The notes: generated by a model not told the origin, from the letters alone. Counted from the stretch's first letter, positions 1-11,157 are shown. The stretch: DNA of 64,000 bases from Heligmosomoides polygyrus polygyrus (GCA_947396885.1 OX377205.1:66622969-66686968), one strand, 5' to 3'. Numbers and translations: made by a program.

Positions 1-31
1 AGATTACAAGCAAATTCATTGACCATCTGTC

Positions 32-95
32 CTTCTTCTTCTTCTTCTTCTTCTTCTTCTTCTTCTTCTTCTTCTTCTTCTTCTTCTTCTTCTTC
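32..95. repeat. (CTT)n microsatellite, 3' tail of the RTE element
   Basis: About twenty uninterrupted CTT units. Read on the minus strand this is (GAA)n and directly follows the last codons of the RTE-type LINE that fills 94-3950. Short 3' tandem repeats instead of poly(A) are usual for RTE-clade elements, so this is probably the element's 3' terminus, perhaps later expanded by slippage. Confidence 0.9.
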
Positions 96-2646
96 AGCGT
101 CTGTCCCGCTTCGTAGCGGGGTCCGCTATTCTGGTGTCATGACGCCACCTTTCCCGATCCAGCGCTAGATCAGGGTGGACACCAGCCGCTTTCAAGTCCG
201 TATGTAACGTATCAGCCCAGCGCTGCTTCGGGCGCCCTCTAGGCCGCTTTCCTATTACCTCGAAGTTAAGGCCTATCTTGCGGACGCTGTCTTCTTCTCC
301 ACGCAGAACGTGGCCGTACCATCGTAAGCGAGCTTCGCGCATCTTGTCAGCTATCGGCGCGACACCGAACTTCTGCCGAATAGCATCGTTTCGGATGCGG
401 TCCATGCGCGTGACTCCTGCCGTCCAGCGCAGCATCTTCGTCTCCATGACGCTGAGGCGCGCTTCAATTTCCTTGGTCGCAGGTCAATACTCAGCGCCGT
501 ACATCGCTACTGGCCGGATGACTGCTCTGTAGATCTTTGACTTAAAGCGCTCTGGTATCTTCTTGTCGCAGAGCACGCCAGTCAACGAGCGCCACTTGGA
601 CCAAGCTGCACTCACGCGTGAATTCACTTCGACCATCAGTTTGCCATCAGACGCGACTGCTGATCCCAGGTACTTAAAGACCACAGTGCGTGGAAGCTCG
701 ATGCCGTTAACCTTGATGGAGCTGGACTCGGTAACGTCCGTCGTTAAATACTCGGTCTTCTTCACGTTCAATCTGAGTACAAACCGCTCCAAGCGATCAC
801 ACCAAGCTTGCAACTCTCGCTCAAGTTCTCCTTTATCCTCGCTAGTGAGCATCACATCATCGGCATAAGCATCACATCATCGGCGACGCGATCAATCAAT
901 TTGGCCTCATTGCGTGGCAATCGCGTCGCGCTGCGACGAAGTATAAACGGGGCCTAAAGCAACGTCCAAGGGACGGGCTTCTGAAGATCTCGTGTGATGG
1001 CATCCATGACGACAACAAAGAGGAGTGGGGAAAGCGCAGAACCCTGGTGTACCCCGACAGAGATGGGGAACTCCATCGAGGTTCCAGCTGCAGCTTGAAC
1101 TCGACTCTTTGGACAAGAGTAGAGAATTCGCACCCACTATATGAGCTCTTCGGGAACTCCATGATGTCGCAAGGCGTACCATATCGGTGGTATGCGGTCA
1201 AAGGCCTTCTCCAAGTCGAGGAAGGCGATATGCACTGCCTTCTGTTTCTCGCGATGCTTCTCTATAAGGAGGCGGGCGGCGTGAATGGCATCAACGTGCA
1301 AGCGAATCGGACGGTAATTGGAGCAGTCTGCAGGACTGCCCTTCTTCTTCCAAATCGGGATCGTCGTACTTTGGCGCCAACACTCAGGCATTTTCTTCTC
1401 CGCCACAACCTGATTAAAGAACTTCGCCAACCACTCAGCAGGGTACCAGTACTTGGACTTCCACAAATCAGCTGCCACGTCATCGGGCCCAGTCGCTTTG
1501 CCTGGCCTCATCTTCTTCAAAGCCGCTTCAATCTCCTCCACGGTGATCTTCTGAACGGGGCCGTGGGTTGGAGCCGTTGAAGGGATGGCTGGATGAGTGA
1601 ACTCTACCGTAGAGACTTCCTCAAAATAATCACGCCATCGCTTCAATGCCTTCTTGCGGTCCGTAAGAAGATGGCCGTTCTCATCACTGATGCCGAAGAA
1701 CTTCTCGATGTCCTCGGTCTGGCGATGGTGATCCTTTGCAAGTCGGTACAGATACCGCTCACCATCGCGAGACTCGGGCTTCTCGTTGACATCTCCATAA
1801 TGAGTGGCTTTTGCAACAGCCACGGCCTTCTTTGCAGCTTTCTTCGCTTCTTGGTACTTCCGCCAGTTATCGGCTGTCTTTTCGCCGAGAAACACGTGAT
1901 AAAGCGACTTCTTCTCTCGCACTTTTGCTTTCACGTCATCTGTCCACAGCCAGGCCTGCTTGTCGACCTTCCGTCGCCTAGGCTTCGTAATCCCGAGTTC
2001 CGACTGTGCAGCTTGACGAATCGCGTCGGTCGCCTTCTTCCAAGTTTCGTCGACAGTCGTGACTGTCGGTAACCGCACGCGAGAAATCACAGCTGCTTCC
2101 TTTTCTCTGATTCGCCACCACTTAATTCTAGCTGCACCGCATCGCTCAACCTGCTTCAGCCTCGGAGGGGCGATCTTCAAAGTGCAGATCAGCGGTCGAT
2201 GCTGTGGGGCGACCGTCTCATACGGCACGACCTTCGCGTCTGTGACAAGACTCCGGTCGCGATCTCTCACAAGGACAAAGTCTATCTGAGTTTTGGTGCT
2301 CCCACTGTAGTATGAGATAAGGTGCGAGTCGCGTTTTCGGAAGACGGTGTTCACTATGGTGAGGTTATGCGATTCCGCGTAATCAAGAATGCGCTCACCA
2401 TCGGCGTTACGTGATCCGTATCCGAACCCACCATGACAGCTGTACCCGTCTTTCATAGCACCTACGTGCCCATTAAGGTCACCAGCGACTATGATGACAT
2501 CTTTCGACGGTACCTCTGCTGTCTTCTCATCAAGCAGGCTCCAAAACTCTTCCTTGGCTTGATCCGAGCAGCCAGTCTGCGGAGCATACGCTGAGAAGAA
2601 GTGATAGAGTCGCTCTTTAGCGGCGACAACGATCTTCATCAATCGA
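94..2646 (-). pseudogene. RTE endonuclease C-terminus and reverse transcriptase (broken)
   Basis: Frame 2672-1137 (its last codons read into the insertion at 2647) carries the rest of the endonuclease: YHFFSAYAPQTGC, VIVAGDLNGHVG and a PQHRPLICTLKI segment corresponding to the S-D-H region. It runs into reverse transcriptase fingers (VEEIEAALKKMRPGKATGPD, then the YRPI block and AFLDLEKAFDRIP). A frameshift near 1137 leaves the catalytic palm broken. The RT downstream block resumes at 855-484 (EDKGELERELQAWCDRL and a FKYLGS motif), and the C-terminal ARLRWYGHVLR and KRPRGRPKQRWADT motifs lie at 447-94. Relative to copy 2, the segment encoding the NQCGF region is deleted near 1290. Non-functional. 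Confidence 0.85.
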
Positions 2647-3246
2647 TGCAGGTGGATCATCGTCGAAACCAATACACATGGTTCGTTCGTTAGATGTATT
2701 CCGAGAAAGCAACACGCTATTATGTTTGTGCGACCACGTCGTCAAACGTTGGTAGTATCGACCACCGTTAGAGCTCACATGTAAGGTGCCTAGGTATGTC
2801 GATGAGTCGTTTGTTGAGTGACGGCAGTGATTCGCACATACGCGGCGTACCGTAACCGACGCGTAACGGCGGCGGGGTGGTACGTTGTGTCGGGTCGCGC
2901 ATGCGGTTCGGCATAGACTTGATGAGCATTGCTACAATGCCGCCTTACACAAAACGTTGTGTTCAATGTTGATTGTACACGCGGTTGTTGGTGGTTATGC
3001 TCCGTCAGCGATGGCAGAGTGAAACCTGGTGTTCAGGAAATCTTATTGATCCGACAGCTGGTTAATGTCGGACGTCAACGCGTGTTGTTGTCAACAACGA
3101 ACGCACACAACACTTTCTATGTTTAATGTTTGCAGAAACGTAATCACTTCGATAATTACAAAAGTGACTAGCTTCAGCGATGGATCGGTCGATTCGCGTA
3201 TCGATGAAAAACGCAGCTAGCTGCGTTATTTACCACGAATTGCAGA
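2647..3246. other. ~600 bp insertion of unknown identity inside RTE copy 1
   Basis: Copy 2 of this RTE runs continuously through the endonuclease at this point (its 43725-43760), while copy 1 has about 600 extra bases. Removing 2647-3246 restores the same length and a colinear reading frame. A TGCAG pentamer occurs at both ends (2647-2651 and 3241-3245) and may mark a target duplication, though the border is ambiguous by a few bases. I see no coding frame with a known motif and no long terminal inverted repeats. A 16-bp palindrome ACGCAGCTAGCTGCGT lies at 3211-3226. Confidence 0.6.
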
Positions 3247-3878
3247 CGCTCAAAGCGCTCGACGCTTACAATCGAGTCACGAAATCGTTCGGAGACGATT
3301 ATTCCGACACCACTGGTGGTCCTGGGACTTCCACATAGAACAGCCTTAAAGCCACGTCCTATGTCCCTTGACTTGCGGCAGGACCACCTCGTCTCCTGCA
3401 CCGCACAGAAATCAACTCTTCTACGCTCCAGTGCTTTAACCAACTCGCACGAGCGGTCCGTCAACGTACCCACATTCAGCGTTGCCACGCGGGTCCTGCT
3501 TACGTTACGGGACTTTCGGACTAGCTCAGTTGCCCCCCGATGCCGTCCTCGCATCAGGGATCCTCGCATACTTCTCACACTTGCCGGGCTCTGCGAGTGC
3601 GCGTCTGCTCCCGCGGACGCTGTAGCAGTGTCTGGATACTCATGTAACGTCATCAACCATGTGATGTGACATGGGTCTTCGTAGGCCGGCCTGTCACAAG
3701 GGCCTGTCGCCTGCAATCGAGTGTCCGTGTTCGGCTTAACTCGCAGAGCGAGTAGTTTCCAGTGGCACCACGTGGAGGAACGGACATCGCCACCATCGAC
3801 CATCTGTCCATTGCAGTAAATTCTGAAATGGCCATTTTGCAGTGGTTTACGGAGTCTGGGAGACACAAATCTTTTCAT
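3247..3878 (-). pseudogene. RTE endonuclease, N-terminal part
   Basis: The reading frame contains the start of an AP-endonuclease fold: RVATLNVGTLTD, then a VDFCAVQETRW motif with the catalytic glutamate, then SGVGIIVSERFRDSIVSVERF. In RTE elements this domain nicks target DNA to prime reverse transcription. The frame is cut off by the insertion that begins at about 3246, and the rest of the endonuclease resumes at 2646. The upstream ~120 codons of the open frame are unlike known domains and may be 5' leader. Confidence 0.75.
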
Positions 3879-4230
3879 CGGCTACGGAGATTCTTGTCTT
3901 TTATGGATAAACAGAGAAAGAGATGGACTCAGGTTTTTCAGAGGACACCTTTTATTTATTTATTTATTTATTCAATACGAACGCGATAAGCGCGGCCGCT
4001 AGATACATAGACACACCAATAGAAACGTACAACCGAAGCGCAACATCGAAAACATACTCAGTGAAAAACCGAAAAAAAACATAGCAACAAATCAAATAAA
4101 ATTATGCCAGATCTGCAATCAAAAAATAGCACAACATAGCATACTTAACGAGCAACACTATAAGTTACTTCACAAACCGCGTCATAGGCAATCCAACAGA
4201 GTCAGAAAAAAAATAAAAGACACCTCAGTC

Positions 4231-7010
4231 CTAAACCTCATAACTCAGCAACGATTTTTGAACTGACCGGTTAAGCTGCCCCAGAGAAAAGGAGGATTGC
4301 ATGCATTTCGTCACCCTAAGATAAGCGCATGCTGCCCTGTGAGGGGAGAGGCTTACCTTAAACCTGCTCCTAGGGCAGGAGAGGAAAATCTTTTCTTGTT
4401 CTCCCTTAGTGTGAGAAGCTCGCATCGTAAAGAAACTGGATTCCCTATGACGCGGTTGGTGGAGTAACTTATAGACCATGCAAATGTCAAAAATTTCTTA
4501 CGAGATGCCAGGGAATGGAGACCTAGGTATTTGTTCCTTATCGAGGCTTTAGGTACCCTGAAGTACAAAACTCCCGAATAGGAATAAGCACCTTGCGAGT
4601 AAAGTAATTCTGTACCTTTTCCAGCGCATTAATCAGGGTTTTCCTACTGTGGGAAAAGGCCGAATGGAGGACTCCACTAACGGACGCACATATGACTTGT
4701 AAGCCCTTATCAAAGCAGCCTTATTCCTGGAGTCAAAATCTGATAAGTTCTATGCTGGGCGCGCCTGCAACAATTGGACATGTGCTCAGAGAAATTCAAT
4801 CTAGCGTCATAGTGGGAATCAAGATTTTTGACGCTACCCACCGCTTGGATAGGAAAATTGTCAATACGACACTCACGATCACGAAAGACAGAGGAGCGGC
4901 CCTGGTGAAGCGACATGTACACAGTTTCACTTGGGGAGAGCGGAAGCTGCCATCTCTTACTCCACTGGACTAGCAGATTCACCGCCTCCTGAAGCCTTCC
5001 AACATCCTGCGAATCTACAATTACCTTATACAACTTGATGTCGTCGGCGTACATCTTGACCTTGACCCCAGTAGGTTCTACGATTGTAGGCAAATCAGCA
5101 GTGTAAAGATTGAATAGTGAAAAGACATCACTTTGAGACACGCCGCTGGAGACGGCTTTGACCCCAGAGAGGGACTGCCCCAAACGCACTTGGAACGTTC
5201 TGTTGCTTAAAAACTCTCCAATCCACTTCACTATAATGGGATGTAAGTTAAGCATAGACAGTTTAGACGAAAGCCTCCTGTGCAATACTGGATCAAAGGC
5301 CTTAACGAAGTCGAAATAGATGACATCACAGCTCAAATTCCTGTCCAATGCCTCACCCCAGTCATTGATACATTCTAGAAGGTTCGTTTCAACTGATCGA
5401 CCTCTCATAAATCCATGTTGTCCGGGAGGTGAAATGTTTGCAAGCAAACTCCAGTATGTTCCTTAAGAACTTTCTCAAAGAGCCCACAAAAGTTAGAGGT
5501 GAATCTAATTGGTCTATAGTTCTCCGGTTTATAAGGATCATCTTTTTTAAAAACTGGAGTGACATAACAGTGCTTCCAGGGCGCTGGGACCTGATAATGC
5601 ATAAGAAACTGATTGAAAATATAAGCCCAAGGAACACAAATGACATCAGCAATTTGCTGAACAAAGGAACCTCATCAGGAGTGACTGAGGAGGAGGGTGG
5701 CCAACCTTGAAGAAGATGCAAAAGAATAGCACCGTCAAACCATGGAAAGCTTTCCGTCGCTGCATGTTCATAGTGAAATTCCACTGGCAGGATGCCATCA
5801 TATATCAAAAAGATCTTGGCGAATTCTTCAGCCAACAATTCAGCCTGTGATCAACAACAGCATCCATATTCTCTCCCCTAAGACAAACGACGCCTCTTCT
5901 GTCATGAAGTCTATAGCTCGGAAATCTATAAAAGTTATGAGGGTTACCAGACTCAACAGCTTTAGCTTCCAAGTAGTGGTTAAGCTTCCGAAGTTTCTTG
6001 TCAAATTCGGCATTATACCTATCAAAAGTTACCCAACTAGCCGTACGCTTGGCTTCGCGGAATAGGTATTCACGATGGTTTACCATCTTGCACAGATAAG
6101 CTGTAAGGTGGGCATACTCATTCGACGTAACTCTCTTAATGGGAACAAAAATATCAATAGCTTTCTATAGAACCATGAGGAACAGCGGATTTCCCATTGA
6201 CATCGGGTTGACTTTCCAGTAAATCGATCCATCTAACATGGGACAGAGAAATACGAATTGCATGAAAGTCAACATGTGAGTACAATCTGCAAACAACAGG
6301 AGCGCTGGCTTAATGACTCCCTTAAACCCAGCGAAGACAAAGGATATGCAATTGTGATCACTGGATCCAATAGGAGGACCTACACTTAGGCCGTTTACCA
6401 ACTGAGCCCTACTGGCAAGTACAAGGCCAAGAATGTTATCGCCCCTAGTACTGTCCCGAACGAGGGAGAAGAGGCCGTGTGAGTTAACAAGCTTTTGTAA
6501 CCCCAATGAACTTACCGCTCCACCCGTGTCAGCGGTCCTATAAGGGGGACGATAGAAGTCAGGCATGTTGAAGTCACCCAGTACAATCGCTTCGATAGGA
6601 ACTTGAGTGATCGTTTGTTGAATATTATTAGTGATCTAATTTCCCATGAACTGGAATCGATACAGCAAAACCAGGCGTAGACCCCAGCTTTCACTAAAAA
6701 CATCAAGACATGATAACTCAAACCCATTTTTATTGAATTCGACAGCACAACGGATGTCCTAAGACAACGACTGCACACAAATGCAACTGCTTCTCCGGGT
6801 TTAGCAGCACGATCACATCTAATTATCTCTTACTCAGACATATCATTACCAAAAAGTGAGGAAGAGGTGATGGAGGACTTTGGTCAGGTCTCTGTGAATG
6901 CACAGATATCAAAACGTTTGCCTAGAACTAAGCTGATGTAGTGTCTATTTCTTGATACAGATTTGACGTTTGCATACAGGCACTTGATGAAGGAAATAGC
7001 CTCAGCAGCA
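4231..7010 (-). pseudogene. CR1-like endonuclease-reverse transcriptase (ORF2) relic
   Basis: Reading the minus strand: an endonuclease start near 6990-6880 (YANVKSVSRNRHYISL, then FDICAFTETW with the catalytic E), a GSSDHNCISF block at about 6370 holding the S-D-H catalytic residues, and an RT with FKKDDPYKPENYRPI, HGFMRGRSVETNLLECINDW, VIYFDFVKAFD and the catalytic MYADDIKLY (about 5050-5070). The usual G-V-x-Q-G block reads SGVSQSD, so a residue expected to be essential is changed. C-terminal LINE text continues to about 4231. Several stops and shifts show that it is a pseudogene. Confidence 0.8.
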
Positions 7011-7051
7011 TCACCGTAGACGTGGAAGGCCAGGAGGACTGGCCCGGGGGT

Positions 7052-7721
7052 TTATGGCAGCAGCCGTGGCCTGTGGCGAGGCTCACTGGGACTCACGACC
7101 CCAGCACTCCCACTACAACTGCAGCCAGTAGAACCTCGCACCCCACTCCTCCGCAACACCTCGGGTGGCAGAGATTCCCGTAGGAAAACCCTACCATTGA
7201 CGAAGTGACGGAGGCGTGGAGCCCTCCTAACGACCGTTCTCTGGAACACTGCTGACGGTAGAACAACCTTAATCAGTCTGTTTTTCCCTCTGAGAGGTCT
7301 GCCTAGCCTGTAGACGGGAAGAGAGTTACATTCGACCCCTAGGAAACCCAGTACATTGCATACGCTATGGTAATCATAGTTCAACTTCTCTCTCAAGTTA
7401 TGTGTCGCTAATTCCGGAATATTACCAATGACGCCTTCTCTCTATTTCATGATATGACACTATCGAATTGTCAACTGGAATATAAGTTTGAGATGTAGCC
7501 ATCGGTAGCGAGGAAGTAACATCACTATGAATAATGCTCGAGAAAAGTTGGCCAGGACCTTCTACCTGAGTAGCAGAAGTCTTAATTGAATCCAGTTCAC
7601 ATCGAAGATGTACATTATCACAGTATATTCGAGACATCTGCGAAACCAGCTCTTCAATGACGTTTAGGATACAAGTCGGTATGGACTTAGCCTTCATGAG
7701 TTGTCGCACGTGCTTGTCCAC
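7052..7721 (-). pseudogene. CR1-like ORF1 (RNA-binding/coiled-coil protein) relic
   Basis: Two adjacent frames. 7721-7422 is rich in leucine and charged residues (DKHVRQLMKAKSI...ELVSQMSRIY), consistent with a short coiled coil. 7396-7052 contains VYRLGRPLRGKNRLIKVVLP followed by an arginine-rich ARRAPRLR-like stretch and VFLRESLPPEVLRR. This pattern matches the nucleic-acid-binding ORF1 protein of nematode CR1-like LINEs, which coats the element RNA. The frames are separated by a shift near 7400-7422. It sits directly 5' of the endonuclease/RT region, as expected. Family assignment is from memory of the pattern, not from a search. Confidence 0.6.
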
Positions 7722-7728
7722 GATGTCT

Positions 7729-7838
7729 CTACGATGAGATCGGAGAATGGGTGCTGGGCGAGGGATGGAGAGAGGAGCGCACGGCGTCGGCAGGCGACCG
7801 TTTTATCCCTGGACTGGCGCGCGATCGGTGATCAGTAA
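7729..7838 (-). repeat. Candidate LTR (left copy, first part)
   Basis: Shares a recognisable direct repeat with 11158-11320: the CTACGATGA start, TCGGAGAATGGG, a GAGCGCACGGC block and CTGGACTGGCGCGCGATCGG. The left copy is split at 7838/8779 by a 940-bp transposon. The two repeats flank BEL/Pao-like coding relics (8870-10650), so they may be the LTRs of a decayed minus-strand BEL/Pao element. On the minus strand a GATAAAA box suits a core promoter. The order of coding relics between them is not simple, so LTR status is inferred. Confidence 0.45.
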
Positions 7839-8778
7839 GGCGCCTTTTATACTCCCGCCGCGACGCGGCGCGTCAATTTGGAGAGCGGCGCGGCCAGTCG
7901 CGCCGCGCTCCGAATTGACGCGCCGCTGCGCGATTGCAGCTAGGAAGGGGAGCGTCAGCGACGCGCGGCCACGAGCTTCTGCGCATTACGGCTCGTGCTC
8001 CGGAAACGGTCCATGTGTCATTGAGGGAGCAAAACAGAAAGGATTCCTCTGGCATCTTGTCAATGTTTGTCGTGGGATTCCTATGGGGAGCGACAAATCC
8101 TCTTCTAAGCCTGGAGTCGAAGTCGTCCGCTCAACCTACGGTTGAAACTGGTGAGTGTGGTATTATGTATTATGTCGAATCCCCTGCAATGCAAACGGCA
8201 CTAAATCACTCCTTAGTTTGCAATATGTGCGCGTCCTAAAGTAAAACTGCTGGACGGTACTCATCGTCGATAACCGCTCAAAATTCTTTCTCATATGGCC
8301 ATTCTGAGGTCACTGTGCACTAAGCATATCTTTAGCATGGTATATGAAGCTTCGTGAATGTGTACAGATCTCCATTCTCTTCCCAGGTTACAGAACGTAC
8401 GGGCTAAGGTCATGGTCAGCGATTTCGCCCAAACTCCCTAACCATCCAAACCTAGTAATCGCTTGTAACATCAAAAACGATGTCAGATTCGTGATCAGCA
8501 CCCTAAATACCCCCTCCTCCTTCCCAATAGGAGAAGTTTGGTGGAAAAGGTGAAATCTCTCACCCTACACCGAGTCTGCCGCGGCTGATCGCGCCGCGCC
8601 GCGCCCTTTCCCTCGGCGGCGCGATTCGCCGAATACCGTAACCCAAAATTCCGTCAAGTGTGGTGTTTTGCGGCGGCGGAGTATAGAAGCGATGCGGCGC
8701 CGCCTCGCGGCGCGAAAAATCGATAGCCATGCCGACCATCACGCCGCGCCGCGGGGCGGCGCAAGTATAAAAGGCGCC
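7839..8778. mobile_element. 940-bp TIR element with TAA duplication (PIF/Harbinger-like, non-autonomous)
   Basis: Begins GGCGCCTTTTATACT and ends with the exact reverse complement AGTATAAAAGGCGCC. It is flanked by TAA on both sides (7836-7838 and 8779-8781). The related direct repeat at 11158-11320 is the empty site: there the flanks join at GGTGATCGGTAGGTCGAC without the insert. Three-base TWA duplications with G/C-rich ends are the hallmark of PIF/Harbinger elements, so I assign it there with caution. The interior is GC-rich and self-complementary near both ends and shows no transposase. A GTATAAAAG box close to each terminus could act as an outward-reading TATA box. Confidence 0.8.
7866..7925. 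repeat. Subterminal 27-bp-arm hairpin
   Basis: Arms 7866-7892 and 7899-7925 are inverted copies with one or two mismatches around a 6-nt loop (GCCAGT). It lies just inside the left terminus of the 940-bp TIR element and is very GC-rich. Subterminal hairpins of this kind are common in MITE-like elements. Confidence 0.85.
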
Positions 8779-8830
8779 TAAGTCGATCCCGGCGGCTCGA
8801 CGGTGCGTCAGCGCACTAGTGCTTTTCTTG
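8779..8830 (-). repeat. Candidate LTR (left copy, remainder)
   Basis: Continues the direct repeat after the inserted 940-bp element: TCGATCCCGGCGGCTCG followed by ACGGTGCGTCAGC. This matches TCGACTCCGGTGGCTCGGCG and ACGGTGCGTCAGC at about 11287-11317. Together with 7729-7838 it forms the left copy of the repeat. Confidence 0.5.
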
Positions 8831-8869
8831 AAAGTGTCCATTGACGAATCCTTTTGTTAAGCTTCCACC

Positions 8870-9480
8870 TCTCCTCTGGAACTGCCTAGAGCGCTTTGTG
8901 GTGGTTTGTTTGGCCGCAATAGATGCATTTGGTCTTCATGGTGCACAGTTGCTTGCAGAACCTTAGGCATTTTTCGCATAGTGCAACATCTCGTACGGCT
9001 TGGAGTCAATGCGACGTTCTGTAGCAGGGATCTGGTTCGTGGCCATCCTTCAATATGCGAAATCCACAGACGAGCTTTTCCTATCCATTTTTAATCAACA
9101 GCATCCTCGACCTTCCATGCACGATGGGCTCCAGCTCTTTTAGCCGATGTGTTCCCTCTTTTATTTTTGACGTTGTTTTGAGTTCTCCCCGTCGTATGTA
9201 GGAATCGCGATCATGTCATCGGTTGTCGCACCATGGCGTTTATTTGTGCGTTGAGCAAAATCTCAGCCTTCTCTTCCTGGACCTTGACCCTCCAAGTCGT
9301 TTTCTCGGAGTTTTTGTGTGTGACTGAAGTAGTTCCTCAATTTCCAAGATTCTATCCTCCATCTTTGGGAATCGCTGGACTACGTCGAGAGCGTCGACGT
9401 CGTCCAGCGATTCCAAAAAAAGTGACTGTTATGATTGATTTGCCCTTATTTCAGAGCTTAAACTTAATTACACATTATAG
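8870..9480 (-). pseudogene. BEL/Pao-like gag zinc-knuckle relic
   Basis: On the minus strand, around 9010-8885, the text reads LCEKCLRFCKQLCTMKTKC followed by IYCGQTNHHKAL. This is a cysteine/histidine array of the same type as the intact gag zinc knuckles of the BEL element at 31.0-31.8 kb (there LCYNCLP...KTCSNCSEPHHTSLC). Such knuckles bind the element RNA during particle assembly. The frame is full of stops and cannot be followed far upstream. Its position downstream of an integrase tail (10190-10650) is not the normal gag-pol order, so two broken copies or a rearrangement are likely. Confidence 0.45.
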
Positions 9481-9522
9481 CTTGTGAAAAACGTCGACGA
9501 CGTCGACGCTCTCGACGTAGTC
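9368..9522. repeat. Nested inverted repeats (13-bp and 27-bp arms)
   Basis: Two overlapping inverted repeats. GGAATCGCTGGAC at 9368-9380 pairs with GTCCAGCGATTCC at 9402-9414. The 27-bp block 9378-9404 is exactly reverse-complemented at 9496-9522, 91 bp away. The blocks are CG-rich (TACGTCGAGAGCGTCGACG) and sit in relic gag sequence. They look like inverted micro-duplications rather than the ends of a transposon. Confidence 0.85.
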
Positions 9523-9585
9523 GAGGGTAGATCTGGAGAGCGAAAGATGCCCTTTATTCTGGCCTACCTTTCGTCGATTGACATC

Positions 9586-10185
9586 TCATCCGTGAAGTCG
9601 ACGAAGATGTTTCGTTGTTGGCTGCTGCACACTTACAAGTTCTTCTGCATGTTCGATCTCCATGAACTGGTTTGTCCTGCTGGTGGTGAGGTCGTCTATG
9701 CGCTTTGTGTTGCGCGGATTCTCCTCGAAGCTCTCCTCGCCTGAGTCACCCGCTTTGATCTGAGACGGTAGATCTCCCAGAGGTGGTCGGCTTTCATATT
9801 TTGCTTTGTCTCTTGGAGAGCAGAGATTACTTTGTTCGCGTGTCCTGTACAATTAGGGACCGTCTGGGTCAGATTGGTTTTGCAGTTCGAGTGTGCGGAC
9901 TTCATTGTGTCAATCTCAGCCGTATTCATAGTAATATCATAAATAAATGATCTCAAGTCTTCTTTAAACTTCTTGCTCGTTGAGCAGGTAGATTGACTCT
10001 TTGCATAGTGATCGTATGAGTTGATCGGCTGCATCTGTTGCATCCATGCTGAAACACGGAAATTTTCCGTGTGCTGATTCTTGACGTACAATGGAGTTAA
10101 GTTCGTACTTCTGCTCGTTGTGTGGACAGCTGGGAATTGCTAGTTTCTCCCTTGGATTGTATCGCGCATTATTTTCTGAATTCAT
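9586..10185 (-). pseudogene. Unassigned coding-like relic between BEL/Pao fragments
   Basis: Overlapping minus-strand frames (10185-9964, 10091-9696, 9852-9586) give hydrophilic, Lys/Glu/Asn-rich text such as ALQETKQNMKADHLWEIYRL. No motif is decisive. The position, between an integrase C-terminal relic upstream and zinc-knuckle text downstream, suggests a decayed gag, but I cannot exclude an unrelated fragment. Confidence 0.3.
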
Positions 10186-10189
10186 TGCT

Positions 10190-10650
10190 GTCTGCTGACA
10201 TGGTGTTTGTCGGTTACTGTGTGTGGTGCGTTCCCTACCTTCCGTTGTTTGTTCTTGAGGTCTCGATCTTGAGAGAGCTCTAGTGGGATGAGTACATTTA
10301 TCGGTCTTTTGCCTATGTTTCTTGATGGGAGCATAAACTTTGCTTGCCTCATTTCTCGGTGGTGAGAGTTTCCCAGAGCTACTATTCTTCCGATTTTACA
10401 ATTATTCCTTGCTTGGAACGGGTCTTTTACTAGAACAAACTCACCTTTTTGAGGTTTCCTTGGAGTGCTTCGGCCCTGTTGAAGGAGTTTTTTTGTGTTG
10501 CTCTCTCAAGGATGTGAGGTTTGTATTCTCCAGGCGTCCCAGAACTTGTTGATCTAGCACGGTTTTTTCAGCATTGCTACTGCATCTTGCCTTGCTCTGA
10601 GCTGTGCTTCTTCTACCGGTATGATAGTCAGAATCTTCTTTATTTCATGC
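10190..10650 (-). pseudogene. BEL/Pao integrase C-terminal domain (DUF5641-like) relic
   Basis: Reading the minus strand: an RKPQKGEFVLVKDPF segment, then NCKIGRIVALG, a KFMLPSRNIGKRPINVLIP stretch and LEL. This is the signature of the domain that closes BEL/Pao polyproteins (KGD-x-VLVK, lGRI, a basic LPS-R segment, RPIN-L-PLEL). The homologous region of the nearby BEL copy lies at 27.8-28.2 kb. The upstream part has several stops. It fits a minus-strand BEL/Pao element lying between the candidate LTRs. Confidence 0.65.
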
Positions 10651-11157
10651 AAACTTATGTTATCGTGAAATAATTCTGGAGGAAATCGATGGGCCTTATT
10701 GGCTCAATGTCTTCAATGTCGCTTTTCTGTCAAGTCAAAATTCTGGAATTCAGAGAACTCTAATTGTCATGTGTTGGTTATCTGCCCTTCTAGTGTGTAG
10801 GAGAGACCCGGGTAAGTGGAGAGGGTAGGAGGTGGTTCAGTGAACTTTTTCGTAGCAACTGGTTTGGCACCCTCTCACCCCTCGTGGACGTCGGTTTCAA
10901 ACACACAATGCTCCTTGCTCGTGGTGCCGGCGTGTTATTGGGCGTGGTGGCACGTCCTCAGGCTTTGTCCTTAAGAGATTAGACAATAACAGCAAATACC
11001 ACAGGTCGCAGAGATAATACGGCTAGGACCGATCGAAGGAGGCCTCAAACATGGGTAGTTAAACCTGCATTATCATTATTAACACACAACAAACGAACAA
11101 ATAACAATCATAGACAAATGAAGCAATAATGTTAACTTAGTCAGAGTCCCCTAATCC

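Larger units (their letters stand above)
94..3950 (-). mobile_element. RTE-clade non-LTR retrotransposon, copy 1 (decayed)
   Basis: Minus-strand LINE with an apurinic-type endonuclease followed by reverse transcriptase and the (GAA)n tail. The same family recurs at 38862-52830, and the copies align over most of their length, so each shows what the other has gained or lost. This copy is interrupted by about 600 bp of foreign sequence near 2647-3246 and broken by frameshifts in the RT half. Its 5' end is taken near 3950, where the AAATA-type tail of a CR1-like element begins. It is a dead copy and no promoter is visible. Confidence 0.85.
3949..7728 (-). mobile_element. CR1/L3-like non-LTR retrotransposon, copy 1
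   Basis: Minus-strand LINE with an ORF1-like frame (7721-7052), an endonuclease (about 7010-6165) and a reverse transcriptase (about 6086-4710). It ends in a tetranucleotide (AAAT)n-type tail, seen on the plus strand as TTTA repeats at 3950-3972. Such microsatellite 3' ends are usual for CR1-type elements. A 5'-truncated relative with the same tail lies at 40479-42996. The frames are broken by stops and shifts, so the copy is dead, but it appears close to full length. Confidence 0.8.

Noticed and set aside
1047..2289. Plus-strand frames over RTE copy 1
   Set aside because: They are shadows of the minus-strand LINE frame and have no domain of their own.
7747..8145. 132-codon plus-strand frame in the GC-rich region
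   Set aside because: It crosses the boundary between candidate LTR and TIR element and has Arg/Gly/Ala-rich low-complexity text typical of GC-rich non-coding DNA.
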